DNA of 64,000 bases from JAHEEL01 sp942491345 (GCA_942491345.1 CALOAN010000044.1:124001-188000); one strand, 5' to 3'; counted from the first letter of the stretch, positions 1 through 9,904 are shown. Numbers and translations: made by a program. The notes: generated by a model from the sequence alone, not told the origin.

Positions 1-1
1 G

Positions 2-1264
2 CGCATTCCGTCCGTCTCCGCTCCCGGTTTCGACCCCATGGAGGTCCGGAGAAGCGCCACGCGGATAGCGGAACTCCTCGAGGAATCCGGCTTCTCTGGA
101 GTCTGCCTTCTCGAGATCGACGATGCCCACCCGGCCGTCTACGCCGAGATCCCAGCGCCCGACGGTGCTCCGACGGTGCTCCTCTACGCGCACCACGACG
201 TACAGCCCCCGGGGCCGGCCGAAGAGTGGGACTCAACTCCGTTCGAGCCGATCGTTCGAGATGGGCGCATCCTGGGACGGGGAGCTGCAGACGACAAAGC
301 CGGCGTTGTCATGCACCTAGCGGCCGTGCGCGCCTTCGGCGGCAGCGTCCCCGTCGGCGTGAAGGTCTTCATGGAGGGTGAGGAAGAGATCGGATCCGCA
401 AACCTTGGAGCGTTCCTTGCGACATATCGGGATCTGCTCGAGGCCGATGTGATCGTGATCGGTGATGCCGGAAACTGGGCCGTCGGGATACCCGCACTCA
501 CCACGTCGCTGCGGGGACTCGTCGATTGCGTCGTCGAGATTCGAACGCTCGAAGGCGCCGTCCACTCCGGCATGTTCGGAGGGGCAGTACCCGACGCGAT
601 CATCACCCTGGCGCGGGTGATTTCTTCGCTCCACAACGACGATGGCAGCATCGCCGTCCAAGGTCTTGTCGAAGCTCCGGGTGGCGACCTCGTCCTCACG
701 GAAGCCGAGGTTCGAGAACAGGCGCGCACGGTCGACGGTCTTCAACTCATCGGCGAAGGGAGCTTCACCGAGCGCCTCTGGTACCAGCCGGCAATCTCCG
801 TGCTCGCAATCGACGCTCCGCCGATCAGCGAGGCGATCAATCAGCTTGTTCCCGTCGCGCGAGCCAAGGTGTCCATGCGAATTGCGCCTGGACAGGACCC
901 GCAAGCCGCCCTCGAGGCGCTCGTCGGCCACCTCGAGGGTGCCGTTCCCTGGGGGGCTGAAATCACCATCACGCCCGGCGCGCTCGGCGAACCGTTCGAG
1001 CTCGACGCCTCCGACGATGCTTCCGTCATCTTCAAGGACGCTTTCCGAGCCGCATACGGCACGGCCGCCGTGGAGATGGGTGTCGGCGGATCGATCCCGT
1101 TCGTGGCTGCCTTCGAGGAGGCGTACCCCGACGCGTCGATCCTCCTCACCGGAGTCATGGATCCGACTAGTCAGATCCACGCACCGAACGAGAGCCAGAG
1201 CCTCGGCGACCTCGAGTCCGGCATCCTCGGCGAGGCGATCGCGCTGAGAATGCTTGCCGACTGA
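2..1264 (+). CDS. M20 family dipeptidase/metallopeptidase, 5' end outside window
   Basis: Zinc-dependent exopeptidase of the M20 (ArgE/DapE/CPG2) superfamily. The frame is open from base 2 and already reads RIPSVSAPGF, the conserved N-terminal strand of M20 dipeptidases, so the true start lies upstream and the ATG at 38 is internal. Visible metal and catalytic motifs are YAHHDVQP (first His and Asp), GRGAADDKAG (bridging Asp), EGEEEIGS (general base and ligand Glu) and a late IHAPNES His. The dimerisation-type insert (TLEGAVHSGMFGGAVPDA) matches the subfamily acting on dipeptides or C-terminal residues. It is followed after 33 bp by a secreted-protein gene. The family is clear; the substrate is unknown. 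Confidence 0.9.
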   Translation, partial: RIPSVSAPGFDPMEVRRSATRIAELLEESGFSGVCLLEIDDAHPAVYAEIPAPDGAPTVLLYAHHDVQPPGPAEEWDSTPFEPIVRDGRILGRGAADDKAGVVMHLAAVRAFGGSVPVGVKVFMEGEEEIGSANLGAFLATYRDLLEADVIVIGDAGNWAVGIPALTTSLRGLVDCVVEIRTLEGAVHSGMFGGAVPDAIITLARVISSLHNDDGSIAVQGLVEAPGGDLVLTEAEVREQARTVDGLQLIGEGSFTERLWYQPAISVLAIDAPPISEAINQLVPVARAKVSMRIAPGQDPQAALEALVGHLEGAVPWGAEITITPGALGEPFELDASDDASVIFKDAFRAAYGTAAVEMGVGGSIPFVAAFEEAYPDASILLTGVMDPTSQIHAPNESQSLGDLESGILGEAIALRMLAD

Positions 1265-1297
1265 TCGCCAGGGCGACAGGCACCGTACCCTCGCATC

Positions 1298-2359
1298 ATG
1301 GATCGCCGCTCGGTCGTCGCTCTCGTTGTCATCGCCGTATCCGCCCTCGCGGTTGCGATGATCCTCTTCGCGGTGAGCGACAACACCTCGACCGAGGCCG
1401 CACCTTCGACCACACAGCCCTCAGCAGGCACTTCTTCCTCGACGCCAGATCAGATCGACTCGTCGAGCGCTCCTTCGTCGACGACCTCGCCTCCGGTGGC
1501 GGCTGAAACCACGAGCACCACATCCGCATCGATACCTCAACCGACGCTCGCGCCCGGTGCGACAGCATGCAGCCCCTACCAGTCGATCACCACGGCGGGG
1601 GTCGTTGCCTCCCCTGACCTCGTCGAAGCATCCGGCATGGCCGCAAGCCGCACCCAACCCGGTGTTGTCTGGGCCCACAACGACTCGCGCGACGGCGCCC
1701 GCGTGTACGCAATCGGCCGGAACGGCGAAGACCTCGGAGGATTCGAGATCGCCGGAGCATCAGCTTTCGATTGGGAGGACATGGCGGCGGGACCCGGCAT
1801 AGATTCGGCCCGGTCGTTTCTCTACTTCGGCGATATCGGCGACAACTTCTCCATTCGCGGCGGCCGCATCACGGTGTATCGAGTGCCGGAACCCGACCCG
1901 GCAACGCTCGCGGGCCCCCTCGAGGGTGCCGTGGCTCTCGAGTTCATCTATCCGGACGGGGAATACAACGCTGAGGCCTTGTTCGTCGCGGACGACTCGA
2001 TCTACGTCGTGACGAAGGATCGACAAGCGGCGCGCGTCTACCGAGGCAGCGCATTCCCGGCCGACTCGGGTGTTGAAACGCTTGAGCTTGTCACGGTCCT
2101 CGCGCTCGGAGACGAAGTCAGCGGCGCCACCTTGTCGTGGGACGGGGCCACGATCGCATTCAGGGGATACAACTCCGTGTGGATGTGGCATCGGGACCCC
2201 GGAGCGACCATCGCCGAAGCTCTCGCTGCAGAGCCGTGCAACGCCCCTTCACCAGACGAGGTGCAAGGCGAGGCAATCACCTTCCTCCCCGACAACGCAT
2301 ACTCGACTGTCAGCGAAGGCAGCAGTCCCGACCTGTTCGTGATCCCGTTCGAGTCGTAG
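1298..2359 (+). CDS. secreted or membrane-anchored protein with propeller-like domain
   Basis: 353 residues. An uncleaved-looking N-terminal hydrophobic segment (about residues 6-27) is followed by a Ser/Thr/Pro-rich linker to about residue 88. The globular domain begins ACSPYQSITTAGVV and contains repeated strand-like motifs such as GVVWAHNDSRDGARVYAIG and FLYFGDIGDNF. These resemble the repeated blades of extracellular propeller or esterase-like proteins. Two Cys (about 90 and 324) could form a disulfide. No catalytic motif was recognised. ATG start. Export is inferred from the hydrophobic segment and the linker, which is typical of exported proteins in this window. Confidence 0.75.
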   Translation: MDRRSVVALVVIAVSALAVAMILFAVSDNTSTEAAPSTTQPSAGTSSSTPDQIDSSSAPSSTTSPPVAAETTSTTSASIPQPTLAPGATACSPYQSITTAGVVASPDLVEASGMAASRTQPGVVWAHNDSRDGARVYAIGRNGEDLGGFEIAGASAFDWEDMAAGPGIDSARSFLYFGDIGDNFSIRGGRITVYRVPEPDPATLAGPLEGAVALEFIYPDGEYNAEALFVADDSIYVVTKDRQAARVYRGSAFPADSGVETLELVTVLALGDEVSGATLSWDGATIAFRGYNSVWMWHRDPGATIAEALAAEPCNAPSPDEVQGEAITFLPDNAYSTVSEGSSPDLFVIPFES

Positions 2360-2421
2360 GGCTGCCAACTCTCGCGAAGACTCTCGCTTCATCATGAGGC
2401 GACGGATGCCGATATAAGACG

Positions 2422-4083
2422 ATGTCGTCGGTCAATGGTCCCGTTCCGCTCGCTGGGGAGCGGTCGCTGGTTTGGTTCGTCGCGGCCTTGTCAGCCGCAA
2501 CGGCCGTTCTCTACGTTCTCGCCGGTTTCCGCTCCGGCGACATGAGGTTTGTCGCCGGTGCCATCGGACCGGCGATCGTTGCCGCTGTCGGTGTCACATC
2601 CGTACGAATTGGAAAGGGGCGCCTTCTCCCAATCCTTCTCGCTGCGTCGGTCGCGATCGTGATTGAGAACCACGTGCTGGGCATCGAAGACATCGCCAAC
2701 ACTTCGTTGGTCCCGCTCATCATCATCGCCGTCGTCGGTGCGTTCTTCGTGCCGGGCCGTTGGGTCGCCGCATACACCGCGGGGTATGCCGGTGCTCTGT
2801 TCGTCAGCAGGTACCGCTGGTCAAACGGCGACACACAGCTGCTCCAGGCGACCGTCGCTGCGGCATCGGTTGCTCTCGGAGCGCTACTGGTCGCATGGAT
2901 TCGGCGAGGCTCCGACCAACGCGAGCACCGATTCCAAAGCCTCTTCCAGAACGCCCCGGTGTCGATGTGGCAAGAGGACTTCACGCAAGTCGGTGCCCAG
3001 ATCGCTGCCCTGACGGAAGGCGGAGTCGACGATCTCGAGGAGTACCTCGAGGCGAATCCGGAAGAGGTCCGGCGCCTGGCGACACTCGTGCGGGTGAACG
3101 ATGTCAACGATGCGGCTCTCGCGCTCACCGAAGCTCCCGGCCGCGACGTCTTGATTGGACGTTTCGCAATGGATACATTCTCTCGCGGCTCTCTCGAGTC
3201 GTTCATCCCTCAGTTCGTGGCCATTGCAGACGATCGCGAAAGTGTCTCAACAGAGCTCAACGGGGGCCTCACCGTGACCGGCCGTCCCATCGAGGCGCTT
3301 CTCGTCTGGAGCGCTCCGAGGGTGGATGGAACGATCGATCTCGCCAACGTGACCGTCGCGATCGTTGACATCACCCGCCAGCGCGAGGTCGAACGGGAGT
3401 TGCACGGCCTCCTCAACACCAAGGATCAGCTCGTCGCGACCATCTCGCACGAGATCAGAACACCACTCACCGCGGTTGTTGGGATCGCCGAGGAGTTGCG
3501 CGATCCACGCAACGCCATCGAAGGAGCGGAGCGCGAAGAGCTCCTCGGAATCATCGCCGAACAGAGCCTCGAAGTGTCCCGTATCGTCGAGGATCTCCTC
3601 GTCGTCGCCCGATCCGACGCCGGCAACCTCGTGGTCGATCCCCAGCCAATCAGGCTCGGCGAAGAGGCCCTCAAGGTCATTGAGACGGCCGGCTGGGACA
3701 TACCCATCGAAATCGAGTCCAACACCACAGTGATTGCCGACCCGCAGCGCGTCCGCCAGATCCTTCGGAACCTCATCTCCAATGCACAACGATACGGCGG
3801 ACCGAACATCCGCGTGATTGTTGGCGAGGAGGGGACGAGAAGTTTCGTCGAAGTCCGCGACAACGGAGACTCGCTGCCCCCGGCGGGACGGTCGGTCGTA
3901 TTCGAACCGTATGGCCGTTCCGACAAAGGTGAGGAGTCATCGGTGTCGGTCGGGCTCGGTCTCACCGTCTCACGCCGCCTTGCGCGCCACATGGGCGGCG
4001 ACCTCACCTACGACCACGACGGCCATGAGGCGATCTTTGCCCTCACCCTTGCGACTGCGCCGCGGCCGGTGCCGGCAGCTTGA
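2422..4083 (+). CDS. membrane sensor histidine kinase (orphan)
   Basis: 553 residues. About six transmembrane helices lie in residues 15-170, then a PAS-like region (about 175-330, beginning FQSLFQNAPVSMWQ). A HisKA dimerisation domain carries the phospho-acceptor His in ISHEIRTPLTAVVG (about 340-400), followed by a HATPase domain with N box (NLISNAQRYGG, about 451) and G box (SVGLGLTVSRRL, about 510). It would autophosphorylate and signal to a response regulator, but no receiver-domain gene is adjacent: the malic enzyme gene converges 3 bp downstream. The signal sensed is unknown. Confidence 0.88.
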   Translation: MSSVNGPVPLAGERSLVWFVAALSAATAVLYVLAGFRSGDMRFVAGAIGPAIVAAVGVTSVRIGKGRLLPILLAASVAIVIENHVLGIEDIANTSLVPLIIIAVVGAFFVPGRWVAAYTAGYAGALFVSRYRWSNGDTQLLQATVAAASVALGALLVAWIRRGSDQREHRFQSLFQNAPVSMWQEDFTQVGAQIAALTEGGVDDLEEYLEANPEEVRRLATLVRVNDVNDAALALTEAPGRDVLIGRFAMDTFSRGSLESFIPQFVAIADDRESVSTELNGGLTVTGRPIEALLVWSAPRVDGTIDLANVTVAIVDITRQREVERELHGLLNTKDQLVATISHEIRTPLTAVVGIAEELRDPRNAIEGAEREELLGIIAEQSLEVSRIVEDLLVVARSDAGNLVVDPQPIRLGEEALKVIETAGWDIPIEIESNTTVIADPQRVRQILRNLISNAQRYGGPNIRVIVGEEGTRSFVEVRDNGDSLPPAGRSVVFEPYGRSDKGEESSVSVGLGLTVSRRLARHMGGDLTYDHDGHEAIFALTLATAPRPVPAA

Positions 4084-4086
4084 CGC

Positions 4087-5793
4087 TCAATCGCCCGCGG
4101 AGCGATAGGGCAGGTACTCCGGGACCCACATTTCGGCGTCGATGGCCGCCTCAAGATCATCGATAGGTTCGGCGACTCCTTCTTCGATCGCCTCTTGCGC
4201 CACCGCGATCGCGACCGCCCGCGACACCGAACGCACCTCGCTGATGTCGGGATAGATCTGGCCTTGAGCGAGAAGGTCGTCGCCGACCTGATCCGCAAGT
4301 GCGTAGGCGCCAGCGAGGAACATCCGATCGGTCACTTCACGAGCCTTCACAGTCACCACACCGAGGCCGACACCTGGGAAGATGAACACGTTGTTGCCTT
4401 GGCCGACCCGGTGAACCACACCATCCAACTCGACCGGAGCAAACGGACTGCCGGTTGCGACAATTGCCCGACCGTCCGTCCACGCGAGTGCGGCCTTCGG
4501 GGTCACCTCGGTGCTGGCCGTCGGGTTGGAGAGCGGAAGAATGATCGGCCGGTCGGCGTGCTTGGCCATTTCCACGATGACATCTTCACCGAACACTCCC
4601 GGCACGCCCGAGACACCGATCAGAATCGTCGGTTTCACGTTGTGCACCACCTCGGCAAGCGATGGCAGCGGGGCGTGTTCGTCCCAATCAGCGATCTCTG
4701 ACACCGGAGTTGCGAGCCGCTGCTTGATATCCGTCAGGTTCCTGCGGTCCTCCAGAACCAGGCCCCGGCTGTCGAGGACGTAGATGCGCCCTCTCGCTTC
4801 GTCGACGTCCATGCCCGCATCGGCCATGGCGTGCGCAACAAGCTCGCGTATCCCGTATCCGGCGGATCCGGATCCCGCGATCACCACACGATGCTCGGTG
4901 AGTTTCCCGCCGCTACGCCGCGTGGCTGCGATGAGGCCACCCACGACCATCGCCGCCGTCCCCTGAATATCGTCGTTGAACGACGGGAGGTACCGGCGAT
5001 ACAGCTCCAAGTTGTGGAAAGAGGTCCGGTTTGCGAAGTCCTCCCACTGCAGGAGGGCATCCGGGAAGACCTCCTTGACGGCGTGTACAAACTCCTCGAT
5101 CAGCTCGTCGTAGGCCGCACCGCGCATCCTCGTTTCGCGATACCCCAGGTAGAGCGGATCCTCGAGCAGCTCTGCGTTGTTGGTCCCGACGTCGATCGAG
5201 ATTGGGATACACCGAGCCGGGCTAATGCCGGCGGCGGCGGTGTACAAAGCGAGCTTCCCTATCGGAATGCCGAGCCCTCCGGCACCTTGATCGCCAATCC
5301 CGAGAATGCGTTCGTTGTCGGTCACCACGATCACCGGCGGTTGCTCAACGACGCGCGCCAACAGGATGTCTGCAATTCGGCCGCGATCGCGCGGTGTGAT
5401 GTATATCCCGTGAGCCGTCCGATAGAGGCGGCTCCAGTATTTGCAGGTCGAGGCCACGGTTGGCGTGTAGATGATGGGAACCGTCTCCTCGAGATTGTCC
5501 ATCACGTAGCGATAGAAGAGCGTCTCGTTGCGGTCCATGAGGCTGCTCAGGTAGATGTTCCGATCGAGATCGGAGACCTTGGCGTCCATCTGAGTCCGAA
5601 CTCGTAGCAACTGCTCCTCGAGTGTCGGGATGTGATCCGGCAGCAGCCCCCGCAGACCGAACGCTCTCCGCTCGTCGCGGCTGAAGGCAGCTCCTTTGTT
5701 GAGGAACGGATCGTGCAGAAGCGCATCACCACGTTTCGCGACCGGCAAATACCGCTCACCCGTCTCGTGATCAACGAGAGGCCGGAAGTTCAT
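4087..5793 (-). CDS. maeA: NAD-dependent malic enzyme (oxaloacetate-decarboxylating)
   Basis: 568 residues, the length of the large SfcA/MaeA-type malic enzymes. It converts L-malate plus NAD(P)+ to pyruvate, CO2 and NAD(P)H. Features seen: YTPTVASTCKYWS with the catalytic Tyr (about 111), the metal/substrate loop GIGDQGAGGLGIPIGK, LQWEDFANRTSFHNLE, and the dinucleotide fold VIAGSGSAGYGI (about 318). An AGGAGG-like ribosome site lies 6 nt before the ATG. NAD rather than NADP preference is inferred from the long-form family only. The gene is monocistronic and divergent from the ClC gene. Confidence 0.95.
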   Translation of the reverse strand: MNFRPLVDHETGERYLPVAKRGDALLHDPFLNKGAAFSRDERRAFGLRGLLPDHIPTLEEQLLRVRTQMDAKVSDLDRNIYLSSLMDRNETLFYRYVMDNLEETVPIIYTPTVASTCKYWSRLYRTAHGIYITPRDRGRIADILLARVVEQPPVIVVTDNERILGIGDQGAGGLGIPIGKLALYTAAAGISPARCIPISIDVGTNNAELLEDPLYLGYRETRMRGAAYDELIEEFVHAVKEVFPDALLQWEDFANRTSFHNLELYRRYLPSFNDDIQGTAAMVVGGLIAATRRSGGKLTEHRVVIAGSGSAGYGIRELVAHAMADAGMDVDEARGRIYVLDSRGLVLEDRRNLTDIKQRLATPVSEIADWDEHAPLPSLAEVVHNVKPTILIGVSGVPGVFGEDVIVEMAKHADRPIILPLSNPTASTEVTPKAALAWTDGRAIVATGSPFAPVELDGVVHRVGQGNNVFIFPGVGLGVVTVKAREVTDRMFLAGAYALADQVGDDLLAQGQIYPDISEVRSVSRAVAIAVAQEAIEEGVAEPIDDLEAAIDAEMWVPEYLPYRSAGD

Positions 5794-5930
5794 CTATTCC
5801 TCCTGGATCGGCACGTTGGATGGACAACATCCGTCGGGAACAGCATATTGAACCGTCGACCCGCCTCTCAGGGCCGTTCGGCCGGTTCGACAGCATCAAC
5901 ACACTTCCGGCATCGGTTACCGTTCACGTC

Positions 5931-7946
5931 ATGTCGTCGTTCCGAAGGTGGGTCTCAGACGTGCTCGCTCAGCGGGGTACGACGGCATTCCTGATCGCAG
6001 CACTCGGGCTCGGGGTGCTCGTTGGACTTGGCGCAGCGGTGCTGGTGTGGGCGATCGAGTTCTCCCACCTGGCCTTCGAAGCCCTCGACGACCTGCTCGG
6101 GTGGGGCAAGTGGTTCATCTTCCTCGCGATCCCGCTCGCACTCCTCATCTCGTGGATGCTCGATCGCCGCTTCGGCCCAGGGGTTGCGAGCGGCGGCGTG
6201 ACCGAGACCATGGTCGCCGCGGGACTCCACGGCGGCTACCTGCCGACGCGGCTCATACCGGCGAAGATCATCGCAACAGCGGTGACTCTTGGTTCGGGCG
6301 GTTCGGGTGGTCGGGAGGGACCAATTGCTCTCATCGGGGGCGCGATCGGTTCCTCATTCTCCCGCTACACCGGGTTCGGGCAGGACCACGTCAAGAGCCT
6401 CGTCGCCGCCGGTGCGGGGGCAGGGATCGGGGCTTCGTTCAACGCACCGATCGCGGGCATGCTCTTCGCCATGGAGGTCGTCCTTCGGAGCTTCTCCGTT
6501 CGTCACCTCAACGCAATCGTCATCACCTCAGTGATCGCAGCGGTCACGGCACAAACACTGGTTGGCGACGAGCAACTCCTGACCTCGCCTGCGCACGAGC
6601 TGGATGATCCCGCCCAGCTGATCCTGTACGCGATCTTGGCGCTCGTTGCCGTTCTGTTCGGGGTGATCTTCCTGCGCGTGCTGGCGACGACCAGCGGGTT
6701 TCACCTCGCCGATCGCCTTCCGAAGTGGTTGATACCGGTCGGGGCGGGCCTCGGCGTCGCTGCAATCGGCCTCGTCGAGCCCGACGCCCTCGGAACCGGC
6801 CAGGAGATCCTCTCTGATTTGCTGGCCGCCACCAGCGACACCGAGTTGGTTTGGTGGTCGCTGTTCCTGCTCGCCATCACGAAGATCGTCGCGACATCGT
6901 TGACCCGTGCCGGTGGTGGATCGGTCGGCACATTCATGGCTGCGCTGTTCATCGGCGGCTCCGTTGGAGCCGGTTTCGCGACACTCGTCGATCCGATCTG
7001 GTCCCTTTCCGATATCGACCCCGGTGCCTTCGCCGTCGTCGGGATGGCCGCCACGTTCGCGGCAGTGGCGAGGGCGCCTCTCACGTCGGTGATCATCGTG
7101 TTCGAGATCACCGGTGACTACGGACTGGTTCTTCCACTCATGCTCGGCGCGGCGCTCGCGACGTTCCTCGGCGACCGTCTGCACACCGACTCCGCATACA
7201 CCATCCCTCTCACCAGGGCAGGGATCCACCTCCCAACGACACAGGACATCGATCTGCTCGACACCGTGGGCGTTGGCGATGTGATGACGATCCTCGACGA
7301 GGCGGCGGACCCCTCGATGACCATTCCCGAAGTCGCCGAGATGTTCAATCGCCACCATCACCACGGCCTCCCGGTGATCGAGGACGGCAGGCTCATTGGC
7401 GTGATCAGCCTCGGCGACGTGGAGCACGTGCACGTCCCCAGCAAACACGTGACGGTTGGCGAGGTGATGACGAGGAACCCGATCACCGTGACCCCGGAAC
7501 TCCCAGTCTCGGCGGCGCTGGCTCGAATGGCGTCGTTCGGCCTCGGCCGGCTCCCGGTCGTCGACGATGCCGACCCAACAAAGGTCATCGGCATGTTCCG
7601 CCGCGAGTCCGTCGTTCGCGCCTATCACCACGCCCTCGGAACCGCGACCGGTCGCGAGCTCTACAGGGAACGCGTGCGCCTGCGCTCACAGCCAGGGACC
7701 GCGTTCTTCGAGATTGCGATCGTTCGCGCGTCACCTGTCGCCACGAGGCGAGTGCAAGACGTCCCGTGGCCGGAGGGCGCGATTCTCGTATCCATCCGCC
7801 GGGATATCAGCGTCCTGATTCCACACGGCAACACGGTCATCGAGCCCGGAGATCGGCTGACCTTCTTCGGGACCGGCACGGCACGTGTCGATGTCGGCCA
7901 TCTCACAGAGCCGGTCGAGCTTCCGCCGGGTGAGTGGCGGAGCTAG
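5931..7946 (+). CDS. ClC-family chloride channel/antiporter with CBS pair and RCK_C domain
   Basis: 671 residues from the ATG at 5931; the ATG at 5820 would add 37 residues before the first conserved segment and is less likely. The ClC membrane domain (about 1-430) shows the anion-binding motif GSGGSGGREGP (about 121; the Glu is the gating glutamate of antiporters) and SFNAPIAGMLFAMEVV. Two CBS domains follow (about 445-570; GLPVIEDGRLIGVI and GRLPVVDD). A C-terminal RCK_C/TrkA_C-like module comes next (about 595-665, IEPGDRLTFFGTG). Cytosolic adenine-nucleotide or ion control of anion flux is inferred from the two regulatory modules. Confidence 0.9.
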   Translation: MSSFRRWVSDVLAQRGTTAFLIAALGLGVLVGLGAAVLVWAIEFSHLAFEALDDLLGWGKWFIFLAIPLALLISWMLDRRFGPGVASGGVTETMVAAGLHGGYLPTRLIPAKIIATAVTLGSGGSGGREGPIALIGGAIGSSFSRYTGFGQDHVKSLVAAGAGAGIGASFNAPIAGMLFAMEVVLRSFSVRHLNAIVITSVIAAVTAQTLVGDEQLLTSPAHELDDPAQLILYAILALVAVLFGVIFLRVLATTSGFHLADRLPKWLIPVGAGLGVAAIGLVEPDALGTGQEILSDLLAATSDTELVWWSLFLLAITKIVATSLTRAGGGSVGTFMAALFIGGSVGAGFATLVDPIWSLSDIDPGAFAVVGMAATFAAVARAPLTSVIIVFEITGDYGLVLPLMLGAALATFLGDRLHTDSAYTIPLTRAGIHLPTTQDIDLLDTVGVGDVMTILDEAADPSMTIPEVAEMFNRHHHHGLPVIEDGRLIGVISLGDVEHVHVPSKHVTVGEVMTRNPITVTPELPVSAALARMASFGLGRLPVVDDADPTKVIGMFRRESVVRAYHHALGTATGRELYRERVRLRSQPGTAFFEIAIVRASPVATRRVQDVPWPEGAILVSIRRDISVLIPHGNTVIEPGDRLTFFGTGTARVDVGHLTEPVELPPGEWRS

Positions 7947-8012
7947 TGCTCTGACTCCCGGTGATCGAAACCAAGGTTGGCGCGACTGGTTGGAGCCGAT
8001 ACATTGCATGCC

Positions 8013-9413
8013 ATGACCGATCGACCCGTGGTCCCCGTGATTCTGTCCGGCGGCGCCGGCAGCCGCTTGTGGCCGGCATCGCGCAGCCGTACCCCGAAAC
8101 AACTTCTGCCCCTCGTCGACAAGCGCACGATGTTCGCGATGACCGTTCAGCGCACTGAGCCGTTGGCGGCTGCCGACGCCCCGCTTGTGGTGTGCAACGA
8201 GGACCAGCGGCTGGGGATCCAGCGGGAGCTGGCGAAGCTCGGCCGTGATGACGCCGCGCTGATCCTCGAACCGATCGGCAGAAACACCGCCCCTGCGGCG
8301 GCCGCTGCGGCGCTCCACCTGACGGCCGATGGATCCGACCCGATCCTGTTCGTGATGCCGGCGGACCACGTGATCAGAAACGAGGATGCCTTCGCCGAGG
8401 CCGTTGCCCTCGCGTCTGACTTCGCCGACAAGGGTTATCTCCTCACGTTCGGTATCGATCCGACCGGGCCGGAGACGGGCTACGGCTACATCCGTTTCGG
8501 GGATCGCCTCGCCGACGGTGTGCGCAGCGTTGAGGAGTTTCGTGAGAAGCCGGACGGCGCCACCGCTGAGGCATATGTCGCAAGCGGCCGCTATCTCTGG
8601 AACAGCGGCATGTTCATGTTTCGTGCATCCAGATTCCTCACCGAACTCGAATCCCACGCTCCGGATGTACTCGCTGCCGTGCAGCGTGCCATCGACGACG
8701 CGGGCCGCGATGGCAATGTGGTGCGTTTGAACACCGAGGCGTTCGCTGCCGCGCCGTCAATCTCGATCGACTACGCCGTCATGGAGCACACGGCATCGGC
8801 GGCAGTTGTTCCGATTCACACCGGTTGGAGCGATGTCGGATCCTGGACGGCCCTCTGGGAACTCGGCCAACACGACGACCAGGGCAATGTCGTCATCGGC
8901 GACGTCGAGTTGGTCGATGTGCAGAACAGCTATGTGCGGAGCGACGGTCGGCTCGTTGCGGCGATTGGCCTCGACAATGTCGTCGTCGTCGATACGGCTG
9001 ATGCGACCCTGGTCGTTCGCCGAGATCGATCGCAGGACGTCAAGATCGTCGTCGACCGTCTCAAAGCAGAAGGCCGGCCCGAGGTCGACACCGACGGAAG
9101 TGAGGATCGAGCGTGGGGTGGATTCACCACCCTGGCCTCCGCTCCCGGCGTGGAGGTTGCCCACCTGCACGTCGAACCGGCCGCAGCCCTTCCCGAGAGC
9201 ACGCACGACCGAAGGTCGGTTAGATGGATCGTCACCGAGGGGACAGCCAACGTTCGCGTCGGCGACACCACCAGCCTTGTGCCGATCGGATCGTCGGCGA
9301 GTGCCCCGGCAGGTATCAAGCATCAGGTTGCGAATGCCTCCGAATCCGATGTACTCAAGATGATTGAAATTGCGGTCGATATGGGTGTCGAAGGAGACAC
9401 CAGGAGAGATTGA
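8013..9413 (+). CDS. manC: mannose-1-phosphate guanylyltransferase, degenerate C-terminal cupin
   Basis: 466 residues. It makes GDP-mannose from mannose-1-phosphate and GTP for glycan synthesis. The nucleotidyltransferase domain (about 1-350) has the pyrophosphorylase signature LSGGAGSRLWPASR, the FREKPD motif and WNSGMFMF. The C-terminal cupin (about 365-455) aligns with the phosphomannose-isomerase half of bifunctional enzymes, but its metal-ligand region reads STHDRRSVRW where a His-rich stretch with Glu is expected. Isomerase activity is therefore probably lost. The ATG at 8013 begins the canonical N-terminus; a TTG at 7977 is in frame but adds non-conserved residues. The stop overlaps the next start. 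Confidence 0.93.
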   Translation: MTDRPVVPVILSGGAGSRLWPASRSRTPKQLLPLVDKRTMFAMTVQRTEPLAAADAPLVVCNEDQRLGIQRELAKLGRDDAALILEPIGRNTAPAAAAAALHLTADGSDPILFVMPADHVIRNEDAFAEAVALASDFADKGYLLTFGIDPTGPETGYGYIRFGDRLADGVRSVEEFREKPDGATAEAYVASGRYLWNSGMFMFRASRFLTELESHAPDVLAAVQRAIDDAGRDGNVVRLNTEAFAAAPSISIDYAVMEHTASAAVVPIHTGWSDVGSWTALWELGQHDDQGNVVIGDVELVDVQNSYVRSDGRLVAAIGLDNVVVVDTADATLVVRRDRSQDVKIVVDRLKAEGRPEVDTDGSEDRAWGGFTTLASAPGVEVAHLHVEPAAALPESTHDRRSVRWIVTEGTANVRVGDTTSLVPIGSSASAPAGIKHQVANASESDVLKMIEIAVDMGVEGDTRRD

Positions 9414-9808
9414 TGGCCGTTGGAATCGTGATGGCGGTAGTCAGCGTCACCGTGGTCCTCGTTCTGCTCACGCGAATGCAGAACAAGCAAAAGACTGTGG
9501 CGATCGCTGATCTCGAGAGGGATCGTGAATCACTGAAGCCGCCCGGCATTCTCGAGCTCGTCAACCAGGAGGTTCAGGAGGCAGGCATCGGCTCACTTCC
9601 CGGAGCTGACGGGGTCGATCCAGTGGTACTCCTCAAGGTGTGGAAGCGAGATGGCAGCGGCTGCGCCAAAGGCCGGGGATCGTTCGTCCTCGGCCGCGGG
9701 CTTGCGCCGAGTGAGGCAAGCGAAGACACACTGAGGTTCGAGTGTGAGGAGCAGGCCGCCGGCGAGGCGGACGTCGCCGGCTCGGAGCCATCGGACGCCC
9801 GGGAGTAG
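9413..9808 (+). CDS. small membrane-anchored protein of unknown function
   Basis: 131 residues from the ATG overlapping the manC stop (TGATG). An N-terminal hydrophobic helix (about residues 3-20) is followed by a charged, Glu-rich soluble part with no recognised motif. The ATG overlap indicates translational coupling to manC, so a role linked to glycan precursor supply is possible but unsupported by similarity. Only three C-terminal Cys or acidic patches stand out. The gene is followed by a heptamer repeat array before a convergent gene. Confidence 0.6.
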   Translation: MAVGIVMAVVSVTVVLVLLTRMQNKQKTVAIADLERDRESLKPPGILELVNQEVQEAGIGSLPGADGVDPVVLLKVWKRDGSGCAKGRGSFVLGRGLAPSEASEDTLRFECEEQAAGEADVAGSEPSDARE

Positions 9809-9848
9809 CCGAGCAGCCGACACCCGTGCCCGGCAAGCGAGGCCTCGA

Positions 9849-9904
9849 GTCTCATGTCTCGAGTCTTGGCTCTTGGCTCTTGGCTCTTGGCTCTTGACTC
9901 TTCT
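9849..9904. repeat. heptamer repeat array, CTCTTGG variant
   Basis: Eight consecutive 7 bp units: two GTCTCNN, one GTCTTGG, then CTCTTGG three times and two degenerate units. The array ends at the stop codon of the convergent oligopeptidase gene. It belongs to the GTCTCNN/GAGACNN family seen at six other places in the window. Here only one strand orientation is present, so it does not itself form a long foldback. Confidence 0.8.

Noticed and set aside
5820..5930. Upstream start for the ClC gene at 5820
   Set aside because: Added residues are polar and not conserved; the ATG at 5931 is followed by the expected membrane segment.
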